Below are positions 9,101-16,153 of a stretch of DNA of 64,000 bases, one piece after another (position 1 is the stretch's first letter; every line of letters starts with the position of its first letter). A model generated the notes under the pieces. It had not been told where the DNA came from, did not search any database, and saw only the letters and a program-made list of their open reading frames with translations. This DNA comes from CAIYRG01 sp964494505 (lineage in GTDB: Bacteria > Pseudomonadota > Alphaproteobacteria > Micropepsales > Micropepsaceae), in assembly GCA_964494505.1 (NCBI GenBank), contig CAZBRO010000007.1, positions 62,001-126,000 of the forward strand, read 5' to 3'. The position numbers were made by a program, and so were the translations under genes.

Positions 9101-9427
9101 ACCGCCCCGCCGAACGTCAACAACGAGTGCCTGGTCGCCGGCGGCACCGTTGGCGGCGGCACGTTCCCCTGCTTGCTCAGCAACTACACCAATATAGAGC
9201 CGTCCTATTACACCTTCGATCTATCGGCCCAATACGATACGGGTGACATGCCCAGCAACGATTACCTGAAGAACCTGAGCATTCAGCTCGTGGTGCAAAA
9301 CATCATGGACAAACATGCACCCTTCGAATACCGGACCGCGACAGGCGGAGGTAACCCCGCGAACTTCGATATTCTGAAGAACATCTTCGGCCGGCAGATT
9401 CAGGTTCGGGTGGTTCGAACCTGGTAG
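6143..9427 (+). CDS. TonB-dependent outer-membrane receptor
   Basis: A 1094-residue outer-membrane protein. A signal peptide ends near AQAQQ (about residue 30). The plug follows: a VLITGSLIRG segment typical of alphaproteobacterial receptors, then LDGASATYGSDAIGGVINII, the plug motif next to the barrel. The long Gly/Asn/Tyr-rich C-terminal part ends in a strand finishing VRVVRTW, with the aromatic last residue expected of a beta-barrel. It probably imports a bulky nutrient using TonB-ExbBD energy. Its position between two exported ThDP-enzyme/cytochrome modules suggests that it brings their substrate into the periplasm (inference). The substrate cannot be read from sequence. Confidence 0.93.
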   Translation: MNPKTSRFATLLGSASFAALAASPAAQAQQVAQAQMAQAAPAEIPEQVLITGSLIRGTAAVGVPVTNLSVQDLRMTGSLTTSDLFRTIPQFNVIPGPVGTQAANVERGTRVNLRQLDTGSAPRSLMMIDGVRYPPQGNGLCQIDPSIIPSVAIDRIDLLLDGASATYGSDAIGGVINIILRKGFDGAQTEVGWTTGSGGNTKYLASQLWGRTWEGGDITIGYQWFDVSPTKGNFNSKYSFDFSPWGLDNRTPLASSAPGIVSVAGVGGAPNNAGGNAPFSTDSVNYPATNGHNCTNCFSIPAGTGSNFNSAINSGIGPLGGSSASTISWAALATPANGGLVNGTRNEFNPYSITTYSAGIQYTGATMTVDQRLTKDITFYGEGLYGMRRSQFINNATGNQLTVAVPTINPYYPAGAPAGIRVSYSFSIDSPSQTGAIGEAQRYLGGFNIALPGDWAAQTYYSMTRDSEYNHVVGTVNRAAVSAALGWTMPATAPTGTLPTIGTFTKPGTIPYLNVFCDATVFSCNAPSTLAYIGAFNETSEAFWVNEKGVKADGPLFDLPGGTVRAAIGSNYTSYHFLIASNTETSTNNTAMSLLRDPEGRRVWAVFAQLNVPIIGDMNALPLVRKLELEGSWRHDQYSDAGGTSNPKVAFNWELSEDLGLTLRGSWGTSFRAPNFGEFSPISNVAWNGWGLQNAPGAAAFQNNATIQIACDPATGKPPPGSGAEKLFNAGFACNSQPAGLSLNGGGKAAVDADFRKFTNTDNQVLHPEISTNWSAGFDFAPTAFLKGLDVQATWYSVKINNLLINFGNPTTNRFNDPSIGFVYLVPSDVGCPVSQNGHPEQCANFQDMVAKALAHPTDSVPTAAQTLIYWINDGGTLNKGWQKTRGIDWNISYDTDLGDLGAWSTGVTGTYYLDQPAVRVPGAPGAAGTPIDALYHVDLSSVGGVAQNGVESLPRFKYRARLGWSDGPWSVTGFMDYAGHFFHTQTAPPNVNNECLVAGGTVGGGTFPCLLSNYTNIEPSYYTFDLSAQYDTGDMPSNDYLKNLSIQLVVQNIMDKHAPFEYRTATGGGNPANFDILKNIFGRQIQVRVVRTW

Positions 9428-9598
9428 GCATGGGCTGCGGGCGACGGCCGCGATGGTGAGCGATCCGGCCGCGCTCGCTGGTCTTTTTCACAACCCGGAC
9501 GCGGGGCAATTGTGCGTCTTCGCGCGAGAGGCTTTAATCCTTTCGCGCGGGAGACCAGACGCTTCATCCTGTCCGCGCCGGAGATGCGTTCCCGCGAC

Positions 9599-10918
9599 AT
9601 GTCAGCCGATCCGCTGTTCCAGGCCTATGAGCATTTTCACGCCGGACGCCTCGAAGAGGCGGAGGCGACGTGCAGAATCGTGCTGGGCCAGGATCCTGAC
9701 AGTGCGGAAGCCAATCATTTCCTCGGCGCCATCCGCTTTCAGCAGGGGAAGGCCGAAGAAGCCCTGGAATTCCTGAAGCGCGCCGCGGCCAGCCCGCGCG
9801 CCACCGCCGAAATGCACAACCATCTCGGCGCGGCGCTTTACAAGCTCGGGCGGAAGGACGGCGCGATGGAGGCGTTCGAGCGGGCCGTCGCGATCAAACC
9901 CGGCTATGCGGACGCACTGAACAATCTTGCGGCGATCTATCGCGAGGACAAGAAGCCCGAAAAGGCCGTCGACAGGCTGCGGCAGGCGGCCGCAATCAAC
10001 CCCGACCTCTTGAAGTTCAAAGCCAACCTCGACTCGGCCTATCACGACATCGTTCCGGCGTGGCACTTCGCCATGATGGACGACAGGCGGCGCAACGAAG
10101 CCTATGAGGCCGCGATCCGCCGCGCGGTTGTCGGCAAGCGCGTGCTCGACATCGGCACCGGCTCCGGACTTCTCGCGATGATGGCCGTGCGCGCGGGCGC
10201 GGGCGCGGTGACGACATGCGAGGCGGTGAGCGTGATCGCCGAACAGGCCAAAACGATCATCGCCGCCAACGGCATGTCCGGCCGCATCACGGTGATCCCG
10301 ATGAAATCGACCGCGATGAGCGTGCCCCAAATCATGCCGCAACGCGCCGAAGTCCTCATCACCGAGACGTTTGCGAGCGGCCTCATCACCGAAGGGGTGC
10401 TCCCCACCGTCGAGCATGCGCATGACTATCTGCTCACGCCCGATGCCGCGATCATTCCTGCGGCCGCGTCCGTCATGGGCTATCTTGCCGGCGGCCCGGC
10501 GCTGCAAGGCATGCTGTTCGCCGACAGGATCGCGGGCTTCGATCTTTCCGCGTTCAACGCGTTCGCGCCGACGATGCTGCCGGTGACGCTGGATGCGGTG
10601 CCGCACCGGGTGCTGTCGGAGGACTGCGAGATCATGCGCTTCGATCTGCGGGAGAAGCGATTCCCCGCCGGGGGCCTGCGCGTCTCGTTCAGGGCGACGC
10701 ATCATGGCGTCGCGGCCGGGGTTGCCCAATGGATCAGGCTCGAGCTCGATGCGCACACGCGCTATGAAAACCGCCCGGCGCGCGAGGGCGGCTTCAACGG
10801 CCATTGGACCCATATCGTGCACCGTTTCCCGCGACCGCTGGCGGTCAAGCCCGGCGACATCGTGCCGGTGATTTTCCGCCACGACCGCACGCAGATCGCG
10901 ATCGACCTGCTGGAGTAA
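9599..10918 (+). CDS. TPR protein with PRMT-like SAM-dependent methyltransferase domain
   Basis: A 439-residue cytoplasmic protein. Residues 1-140 form about four tetratricopeptide repeats. From residue 150 there is a methyltransferase of the protein-arginine type: the RNEAYEAAI segment before motif I, VLDIGTGSG (motif I, 182-190), and the stretch TETFASGLITEG, which matches the double-glutamate loop that holds the substrate guanidinium in PRMT7/PRMT9-like enzymes. Arginine methyltransferases are uncommon in bacteria. Starts at 9584 or further upstream are also open; 9599 leaves a GGAG 15 nt upstream, so the exact start is uncertain. It lies between the receptor and the second ThDP enzyme on the same strand. 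Whether it modifies that system is unknown. Confidence 0.8.
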   Translation: MSADPLFQAYEHFHAGRLEEAEATCRIVLGQDPDSAEANHFLGAIRFQQGKAEEALEFLKRAAASPRATAEMHNHLGAALYKLGRKDGAMEAFERAVAIKPGYADALNNLAAIYREDKKPEKAVDRLRQAAAINPDLLKFKANLDSAYHDIVPAWHFAMMDDRRRNEAYEAAIRRAVVGKRVLDIGTGSGLLAMMAVRAGAGAVTTCEAVSVIAEQAKTIIAANGMSGRITVIPMKSTAMSVPQIMPQRAEVLITETFASGLITEGVLPTVEHAHDYLLTPDAAIIPAAASVMGYLAGGPALQGMLFADRIAGFDLSAFNAFAPTMLPVTLDAVPHRVLSEDCEIMRFDLREKRFPAGGLRVSFRATHHGVAAGVAQWIRLELDAHTRYENRPAREGGFNGHWTHIVHRFPRPLAVKPGDIVPVIFRHDRTQIAIDLLE

Positions 10919-10945
10919 GCGGGCCTATTCCCAATTCCCCGTGAC

Positions 10946-10975
10946 CGGCTTGGATTTTGGCGCGCCGGCGTGGCA
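10946..10975 (+). promoter_or_regulatory. Upstream block shared with the first ThDP-enzyme gene (copy 2)
   Basis: CGGCTTGGATTT at 10946-10957 and GTGGCA at 10970-10975, as in the block at 3443-3471 and with spacing longer by 1 nt. It lies 61-90 nt before the start codon of ThDP enzyme copy 2. Conservation in two otherwise different leaders points to co-regulation of the paralogues. Confidence 0.4.
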
Positions 10976-11035
10976 AACTGGCATCGGATCGGGCGCTTTC
11001 GGGCCCCGGTGCCGCATGGCCAAAGGGAGGGTTTC

Positions 11036-12964
11036 ATGACGAAGAAGATCAAGCGGCGTCAATTTCTTGCAGGTCTCGCCGCAGCTCCGGCCGTGGGCGT
11101 CGCCGCCTCCGCCACCCGGGCGGTCGCGCAAACCCAGGCCGCACCCGGATCGGCCATCCCCGCGGTGCCGCTGACCGACCGGCCGCTGTCCGACATGCCG
11201 CCACAGACCATCGGCAAGACCGGATCGGACTTCATGGTCGATGTGATGAAATCGCTCGACATCCAATACATCGCCTCGTGCCCAGGCTCGACCTTCCGCG
11301 GCATACACGAATCGATCATCAATTACGGCGACAACAAGACCCCCGAATTCATCACCACGCTGCACGAAGACACCGCGGCCGCGATGTGCCACGGCTATTA
11401 CAAAGTGGCCAAGAAGCCGATGGCCTGCATGGTGCACGGCACCGTCGGCCTGCAGCACGCCTCCATGGCGATCTACAACGCCTTCGCCGACCGCGTGCCC
11501 ATGCTGGTGATGTCGGGAAGCATCGGCAATCCGGTGACGCGGCAGGCCTATATCGAATGGAACCATGCCGCGCAGGATCAGGCGGCCATTGTGCGCGACA
11601 TCACCAAATACGACGATCAGCCGACGTCGCTTCAGGCCTTTGCCGAATCCATGGTGCGGTCCTACGAGATCATGACCACCGCACCGATGGCACCGGTCCT
11701 GATCACCGCGGACGGCGATCTTCAGGAAGATCCGATTCCGCCCGAGATGGAAAAGAAGCTCCGCATTCCGAAGCTGAAGGCGCGCTCGCAGCCGGCGGGC
11801 GATCTCTTGGCGGTGCGCGAAGCGGCCAAGATGCTGGTCGCCGCGGAAAACCCGGTGATCTACGCCAACCGCTATGGCCGCACCGAGAATGCGCCGGCAC
11901 AGCTCGTCGCGCTTGCCGAACTGCTGGGCGCCCCGGTGGTGGATGCGCATAACCGCATGAACATGCCGAACCGGCATCCGCTCAATCATTCGTTCCGCCG
12001 GGAGGCAGCGCTCCAGAACGCCGACCTGATCCTCGCGCTCGAACCGATCGATCTTTGGGGCCTCAACAATTACGTCCCCGATCTGGTGACGCGGCCGAAC
12101 GATCCGCGCCGCCGCAATCCCAATCTCAAGATCGTCCATATCGGCACCGAAGGCATGATGGCGAAGTCCAATTTCCAGGACTTCCAGCGCTTCGCGGAAG
12201 CCGATCTTCACATCTCGGGCGATGCCGAAGCCACCATGCCCGCGCTGATGGAAGCGCTGAAGACCCAGATGTCGGCCGCCGACAAGAGCCGCTGCGACGG
12301 GCGCTGCAGCAAGGTGAAGGAGCAATCGGCAAAGCTCCTGGAGCAGGCCCGCGCGGAAGTCGCCTATTCCTGGGACACCAAGCCGATTTCGTCGGGCCGG
12401 CTCGTCATGGAGCTGTGGGACCAGATCAAAAACGAAGACTGGATGATGCCCTCCGAGACCCAGTTCGTGGTCGATTGGCCCTATCGGCTGTGGGACATCA
12501 ACAAGCCCTATCAGACGATGGGCGGTTCGGGCGCGCAAGGCATCGGCTACAATTCACCGGCGGCTTTAGGTGCGGCGCTCGCCAACAAGGGTATGGGCCG
12601 GACGACGGTTGCCATCGTCGGCGATGGCGATTTCAACATGGCGCCGGGCGTCTTGTGGACCGCCGCGCACCACAAGATTCCCATCCTTTATATCGTGCAC
12701 AACAACCGCGCCTATCATCAGGAAGTCATGATGATCCTGCGCATGGCTGCGCGGCGTCAGCGCGTGCAGAACAAGAACGTCTATGTCGGCACGCTGATCG
12801 ACAATCCGCCGCCCGATTACGCCAAGATCGCGCAAGGCTATGGGCTGTTTGCGGAAGGTCCGGTGAGCGATCCGAAGGATCTGGCGGGTGCCATGCGCCG
12901 CGCCTTGGACGTGGTGAGACGGGGGGAACCCGCGCTCATCGACGTGGTCTCGGACGGACGCTGA
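11036..12964 (+). CDS. Tat-exported thiamine-diphosphate-dependent enzyme, copy 2
   Basis: A 642-residue paralogue of the protein encoded at 3515-5458, collinear along its length. The twin-arginine signal KRRQFLAG is at residues 6-13, with a cleavage-like AVAQ near residue 35. The activating Glu lies in LHEDTAAAMCHGYYK, and the ThDP motif starts with GDG at 529-531 and ends in HNN. The start at 11036 has an AAAGGGAGGG ribosome site 5 nt upstream. A cytochrome c gene follows. The two copies differ most in the signal region and in a cysteine-containing insert, RCDGRCSKVK, present only here. I infer the same reaction type on a related substrate. Confidence 0.85.
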   Translation: MTKKIKRRQFLAGLAAAPAVGVAASATRAVAQTQAAPGSAIPAVPLTDRPLSDMPPQTIGKTGSDFMVDVMKSLDIQYIASCPGSTFRGIHESIINYGDNKTPEFITTLHEDTAAAMCHGYYKVAKKPMACMVHGTVGLQHASMAIYNAFADRVPMLVMSGSIGNPVTRQAYIEWNHAAQDQAAIVRDITKYDDQPTSLQAFAESMVRSYEIMTTAPMAPVLITADGDLQEDPIPPEMEKKLRIPKLKARSQPAGDLLAVREAAKMLVAAENPVIYANRYGRTENAPAQLVALAELLGAPVVDAHNRMNMPNRHPLNHSFRREAALQNADLILALEPIDLWGLNNYVPDLVTRPNDPRRRNPNLKIVHIGTEGMMAKSNFQDFQRFAEADLHISGDAEATMPALMEALKTQMSAADKSRCDGRCSKVKEQSAKLLEQARAEVAYSWDTKPISSGRLVMELWDQIKNEDWMMPSETQFVVDWPYRLWDINKPYQTMGGSGAQGIGYNSPAALGAALANKGMGRTTVAIVGDGDFNMAPGVLWTAAHHKIPILYIVHNNRAYHQEVMMILRMAARRQRVQNKNVYVGTLIDNPPPDYAKIAQGYGLFAEGPVSDPKDLAGAMRRALDVVRRGEPALIDVVSDGR

Positions 12965-12982
12965 GCAGTGATGGCCCACAAT

Positions 12983-13020
12983 CCCCTCCCCCGACGCGGG
13001 GAGGGGCTAGGGGAGGGGCC
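12983..13020. repeat. GC-rich palindromic intergenic repeat
   Basis: CCCCTCCCC at 12983-12991 pairs with GGGGAGGGG at 12998-13006 and is followed by CTAGGGGAGGGG. From memory, this CCCTCCCC-GGGGAGGGG-CTAGGGGAGGGG pattern is a dispersed intergenic palindrome in Rhizobiales and relatives. It sits in the 90-nt spacer between ThDP enzyme copy 2 and its cytochrome; the corresponding spacer of copy 1 is only 7 nt and lacks it. Confidence 0.6.
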
Positions 13021-13054
13021 TGGTTGGAGCAGCCCAATTGGTTTGGAGATGGAT

Positions 13055-13408
13055 GTGACGAAGCGTTCTGTTTTTCTCGGCGCTGTGCTGGCAGTCTTGT
13101 CATTCGGCGTTGCCCAGGCTCAGGACACGCCCAAAGGCGATCCCAAAGCCGGCCTCGCCAATTTCCAGAAATATGGCTGCTATTCCTGTCACGGGATCGT
13201 CGGGCAGGGGACGATGCGCGATGGGCCGCGGATCAATGCGGCGGGCATCGGTTACGCGGCCGTGCTGACGCAATTGCGCACCCCGCGCTATGAAATGCCG
13301 GCCTATACCGCGGTGCAGATTCCCGATTCCGGCGTGGCGGACATCTACGCCTATCTGACGACGCTGCCGAAGCCGCCCGATCCGAAGTCGCTCAAGCAAT
13401 TGCAGTAA
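13055..13408 (+). CDS. Small secreted class I cytochrome c, partner of ThDP enzyme copy 2
   Basis: A 117-residue cytochrome c, collinear with the one at 5466-5813: signal peptide ending VAQAQ, CYSCH at residues 42-46 and a probable Met ligand in RYEMPAY, ending in KPPDPKSLKQLQ like its paralogue. I chose the GTG at 13055 because GGAG at 13045-13048 is at proper spacing and the length then equals the paralogue. The in-frame ATG at 13049 touches that GGAG, and a longer frame from 12968 would translate a palindromic repeat. Confidence 0.88.
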   Translation: MTKRSVFLGAVLAVLSFGVAQAQDTPKGDPKAGLANFQKYGCYSCHGIVGQGTMRDGPRINAAGIGYAAVLTQLRTPRYEMPAYTAVQIPDSGVADIYAYLTTLPKPPDPKSLKQLQ

Positions 13409-13412
13409 GGCG

Positions 13413-14459
13413 TCAGATCAGTTCGGGTTGTGCGTCGAGCCGGTCATAGCCTTTGAGGCGGTAAACCGCGACCGACACGATCCAGCTCAAGACGAACACG
13501 GCGATAATGACATAGCCGAGCACGCCGAAATCCTCGTTCAGCATGGAAATCCAATCCCAGAAAGCACCGCGCAGGGCGAATTTGCCGGCGATGAGGCCGA
13601 GCGCCTCCACCGATCCGACCAAAAGGGCCACCAGCACGGACACCGCCGTGATGGTGAGGTTGTAATAGAGCTTCCGGATCGGTTTCACGAAGGCCCAGCC
13701 ATAAGCCCGTGTCATCAGCACGGAATCGGCGGTATCGACCAGCGCCATCCCGGCGGTGAAAAGTGCCGGGAAAATCAGCAGCGACAGCACCGAAAGCCCC
13801 TTCGCGGCGCCGGCCGCCGAAATGCCGAGCACGCCGATTTCGGTCGCCGTGTCGAAGCCGAGTCCGAACAGGAAGCCCAGCGGATACATCTGCCAGCTCG
13901 CGCGGATGAGCCCGAACAGGGGCCGGAACAAGCGGCCCAAAAAGCCGCTGGCGCAGAGGAACATGTCGAGGTCTTCCTCGATCAGCCGCCCCCCTGCCTT
14001 CACGCGCTGGAACGCGCGGTAGACGCCCATAAGGACGAACAGGTTCGCAATCGCGATGGCGAACAGGAACAGCGCCGACACCGATGTGCCGATCAGCCCG
14101 CCGGCGTCCTTGAACGCGGCGAAGCGGGCGTCCAGCGCGCCCGCGCCGAGCGCGATTCCGAGCGATGCCAGCACCACGACCGTCGAATGGCCGAGCGAGA
14201 AGTAGAGGCCCACCGTCGTCGAGCCGCGCCCGCTCTGCATCAATTTGCGCGTGACATTGTCGATGGCGGCGATGTGGTCCGCATCGACCGCATGTCTGAG
14301 CCCGAAGCTGTAGGCAAGGAGCGCGGTGCCGAGCAGCACCGGGTAATCGTGGAACGCGGAAAACGCCCAGGCCCAGGCGGCGACATTCGCGCCGATGAGG
14401 GCGGCGAACATGCCGATGAGGTTGCGTGAGCGAGGGGGAGACGGCATGGGTGCGTTCAC
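13413..14459 (-). CDS. Nickel/cobalt high-affinity permease (NiCoT family)
   Basis: A 348-residue inner-membrane permease of the HoxN/NixA/NicT family with about eight membrane segments. The family signature HAVDADH (residues 56-62, HX4DH) and the second signature LGFDTATEIGVLG are present; both line the metal path. The start is a GTG at 14457-14459 that overlaps the nikR stop as GTGA, so the gene is translationally coupled to nikR and placed under the NikR operator upstream. Together with that context the substrate is most likely Ni(II). Confidence 0.93.
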   Translation of the reverse strand: MNAPMPSPPRSRNLIGMFAALIGANVAAWAWAFSAFHDYPVLLGTALLAYSFGLRHAVDADHIAAIDNVTRKLMQSGRGSTTVGLYFSLGHSTVVVLASLGIALGAGALDARFAAFKDAGGLIGTSVSALFLFAIAIANLFVLMGVYRAFQRVKAGGRLIEEDLDMFLCASGFLGRLFRPLFGLIRASWQMYPLGFLFGLGFDTATEIGVLGISAAGAAKGLSVLSLLIFPALFTAGMALVDTADSVLMTRAYGWAFVKPIRKLYYNLTITAVSVLVALLVGSVEALGLIAGKFALRGAFWDWISMLNEDFGVLGYVIIAVFVLSWIVSVAVYRLKGYDRLDAQPELI

Positions 14460-14932
14460 CCCGCCTTCCGCACATGCACATGCAGATGCTTGTGGCTGCC
14501 CTCGCCCGGGTGCCGGTGCTTTTCGGTTTCTTCCTCGACCGGCACCATGACAAGCCGGCCGTGGCGCACGCCGCGCTCGGCGATCACGTGATCGGCCAGA
14601 TGGCGCACATGTTTGGCCTCGCCCTTCAGCACGGCCACTTCCATGCAGCTTCCGTGATCGAGATGCACATGCATGGCTGAAAGCGACAGATCGTGGTGCT
14701 CGTGGAAGATGTGGGTCAGGCGTTTGGACAGCTCGCGGGCGTCGTGGTCGTAGACATAGACCAGGGCTGCGACACAGGCCCCGGTCTGGCCCGATTCCTC
14801 GGCAGCCTGCCGCATGCCCGCGCGCGCAAGATCGCGGATCGCCTCGGAACGGTTCTGATAGCCGCGCGCGGCGCTGATGCGGTCGAGCTCCGCCACGAAT
14901 TCCTCGTCCAGAGTGATGGTGACGCGCTGCAT
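14456..14932 (-). CDS. nikR: Nickel-responsive transcriptional regulator NikR
   Basis: A 158-residue homologue of NikR. Residues 1-45 form the ribbon-helix-helix DNA-binding domain (MQRVTITLDEE). The ACT-type metal domain follows, with the nickel ligands His88, His90 and Cys96 in MHVHLDHGSC and the HEHHD cluster at 77-81 supplying the fourth ligand. The C-terminus has an extra His-rich tail (KHRHPGEGSHKHLHVH) of about 20 residues, beyond the common length of 130-150. With nickel bound it would repress its own operon and the permease. Confidence 0.95.
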   Translation of the reverse strand: MQRVTITLDEEFVAELDRISAARGYQNRSEAIRDLARAGMRQAAEESGQTGACVAALVYVYDHDARELSKRLTHIFHEHHDLSLSAMHVHLDHGSCMEVAVLKGEAKHVRHLADHVIAERGVRHGRLVMVPVEEETEKHRHPGEGSHKHLHVHVRKAG

Positions 14933-14953
14933 GGGCGGCTTCCGCCTTGGCCG

Positions 14954-14981
14954 GTATGATGTTTCATCTCAACAATCATAC
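14954..14981. promoter_or_regulatory. NikR operator GTATGA-N16-TCATAC
   Basis: GTATGA at 14954-14959 and TCATAC at 14976-14981 are separated by exactly 16 nt. This is the published Escherichia coli nik operator consensus, with perfect dyad symmetry in both half-sites. It lies 22 nt upstream of the nikR start codon and 92 nt upstream of the divergent aldo/keto reductase gene, so it should control nikR and the permease and might affect the reductase. Confidence 0.93.
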
Positions 14982-15073
14982 TCTTGGGATCGTGGCAAGG
15001 GTCAAGCCGGGCCGCTTGTCGAAACCCGATCCGAAGCGGCAAACTGTCCGAAAGATCGGCACTGGAGGCAGCT

Positions 15074-16027
15074 ATGGAACGGCGCAAGATCGGCAACAGC
15101 GCGCTTGAGACGGCGCCCATCATCTTTGGCGGCAACGTGCTCGGCTGGACGGTGGATCAGCCGTCCGCCTTCCGCATCCTGGACGCCTTCGTCGATGCCG
15201 GCTTCAACGCCATCGACACGGCCGACACCTATTCGCGCTGGATTCCCGGCAACAAGGGCGGGGAATCCGAAACCATCATCGGCAACTGGCTGAAGCAGGG
15301 CAATGGCCGGCGCGAGCGCGTGCTGATCTTCACCAAGCTCGGCGCCGAGATGGGCCCGGACAAAAAGGGCCTGTCGCGCCGCTACATCAAGGCCGAAATC
15401 GAAGACAGTTTGATGCGGCTCCAGATCGACACCATCGATCTTTACCAGTCCCACCGCGACGACCACGAAACCCCGATGCTGGAGACGCTCGAAACTTATG
15501 CCGAGCTGATCAAGGAAGGAAAGGTGCGCGCCATCGGCGCCTCCAATTTCACGGCCGCGCGTCTCAGCGAGGCCCTCGAGGTGAGCCGCACCCATGGCCT
15601 GCCGCGCTATGAGTGCCTGCAGCCTCATTTCAACCTTTACCATCGCGAGGACTATGAGGGTCCGCTGGAACAATTGTGTGCGCGCGAAAACATAGGCGTC
15701 ATTCCCTATTATCCGCTGGCGAGCGGGTTCCTCACCGGCAAATACCGCACGCCGGAGGACTTCGGTAAAAGCCAGCGCGGGTCGCGGATGAGCGACTTTC
15801 TGAATCCACGCGGACGGCGAATCCTGGGCGCGCTCGATCAGGTCGCCGATGCGCACCGGGTCAAACCCGCAGCCGTCGCTCTTGCCTGGCTCATCGCGCG
15901 CCCCTCCATCACCGCGCCCATCGCGAGCGCGACCAGCCTCGATCAGCTCACGGATTTCGCAGCGGCGGCGGTGCTGAAACTCTCCGCTGCGGATGTCGAA
16001 TTGCTGGACATGGCGGGAGCCAGCTAG
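15074..16027 (+). CDS. Aldo/keto reductase
   Basis: A 317-residue NADPH-dependent oxidoreductase with a TIM-barrel fold. The catalytic tetrad is visible: Asp and Tyr in DTADTYS, Lys in IFTKLG and His in YQSHRDD. Other conserved parts are GASNF and the cofactor-loop region near the C-terminus. It resembles the YajO/AKR subgroup acting on small aldehydes. The start has CTGGAGG 5-6 nt upstream; in-frame starts further upstream would run into the NikR operator region. It is divergent from nikR and may share its control region. Confidence 0.92.
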   Translation: MERRKIGNSALETAPIIFGGNVLGWTVDQPSAFRILDAFVDAGFNAIDTADTYSRWIPGNKGGESETIIGNWLKQGNGRRERVLIFTKLGAEMGPDKKGLSRRYIKAEIEDSLMRLQIDTIDLYQSHRDDHETPMLETLETYAELIKEGKVRAIGASNFTAARLSEALEVSRTHGLPRYECLQPHFNLYHREDYEGPLEQLCARENIGVIPYYPLASGFLTGKYRTPEDFGKSQRGSRMSDFLNPRGRRILGALDQVADAHRVKPAAVALAWLIARPSITAPIASATSLDQLTDFAAAAVLKLSAADVELLDMAGAS

Positions 16028-16153
16028 CAGGCCGGTGGCTCTCGCGGTTCCATGCTTGCGTGCGAAATTTTGTCTCCGCCCCGCCTCGTGCGCGGCCGAA
16101 ATTGCTTCTATGATCGTTTGCGACGGGGGTGGCGCAACAGAGGAATCGGGGCG

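Noticed and set aside
10925..12538. Long minus-strand frame opposite ThDP enzyme 2
   Set aside because: Same kind of antisense shadow; the real gene is on the plus strand with signal peptide and active-site motifs.
12968..13054. Extended N-terminus for cytochrome c 2 starting MMAHNPLPRRGEGLGEG
   Set aside because: It is the translation of the palindromic intergenic repeat; the signal peptide begins after it and the paralogue has no such extension.
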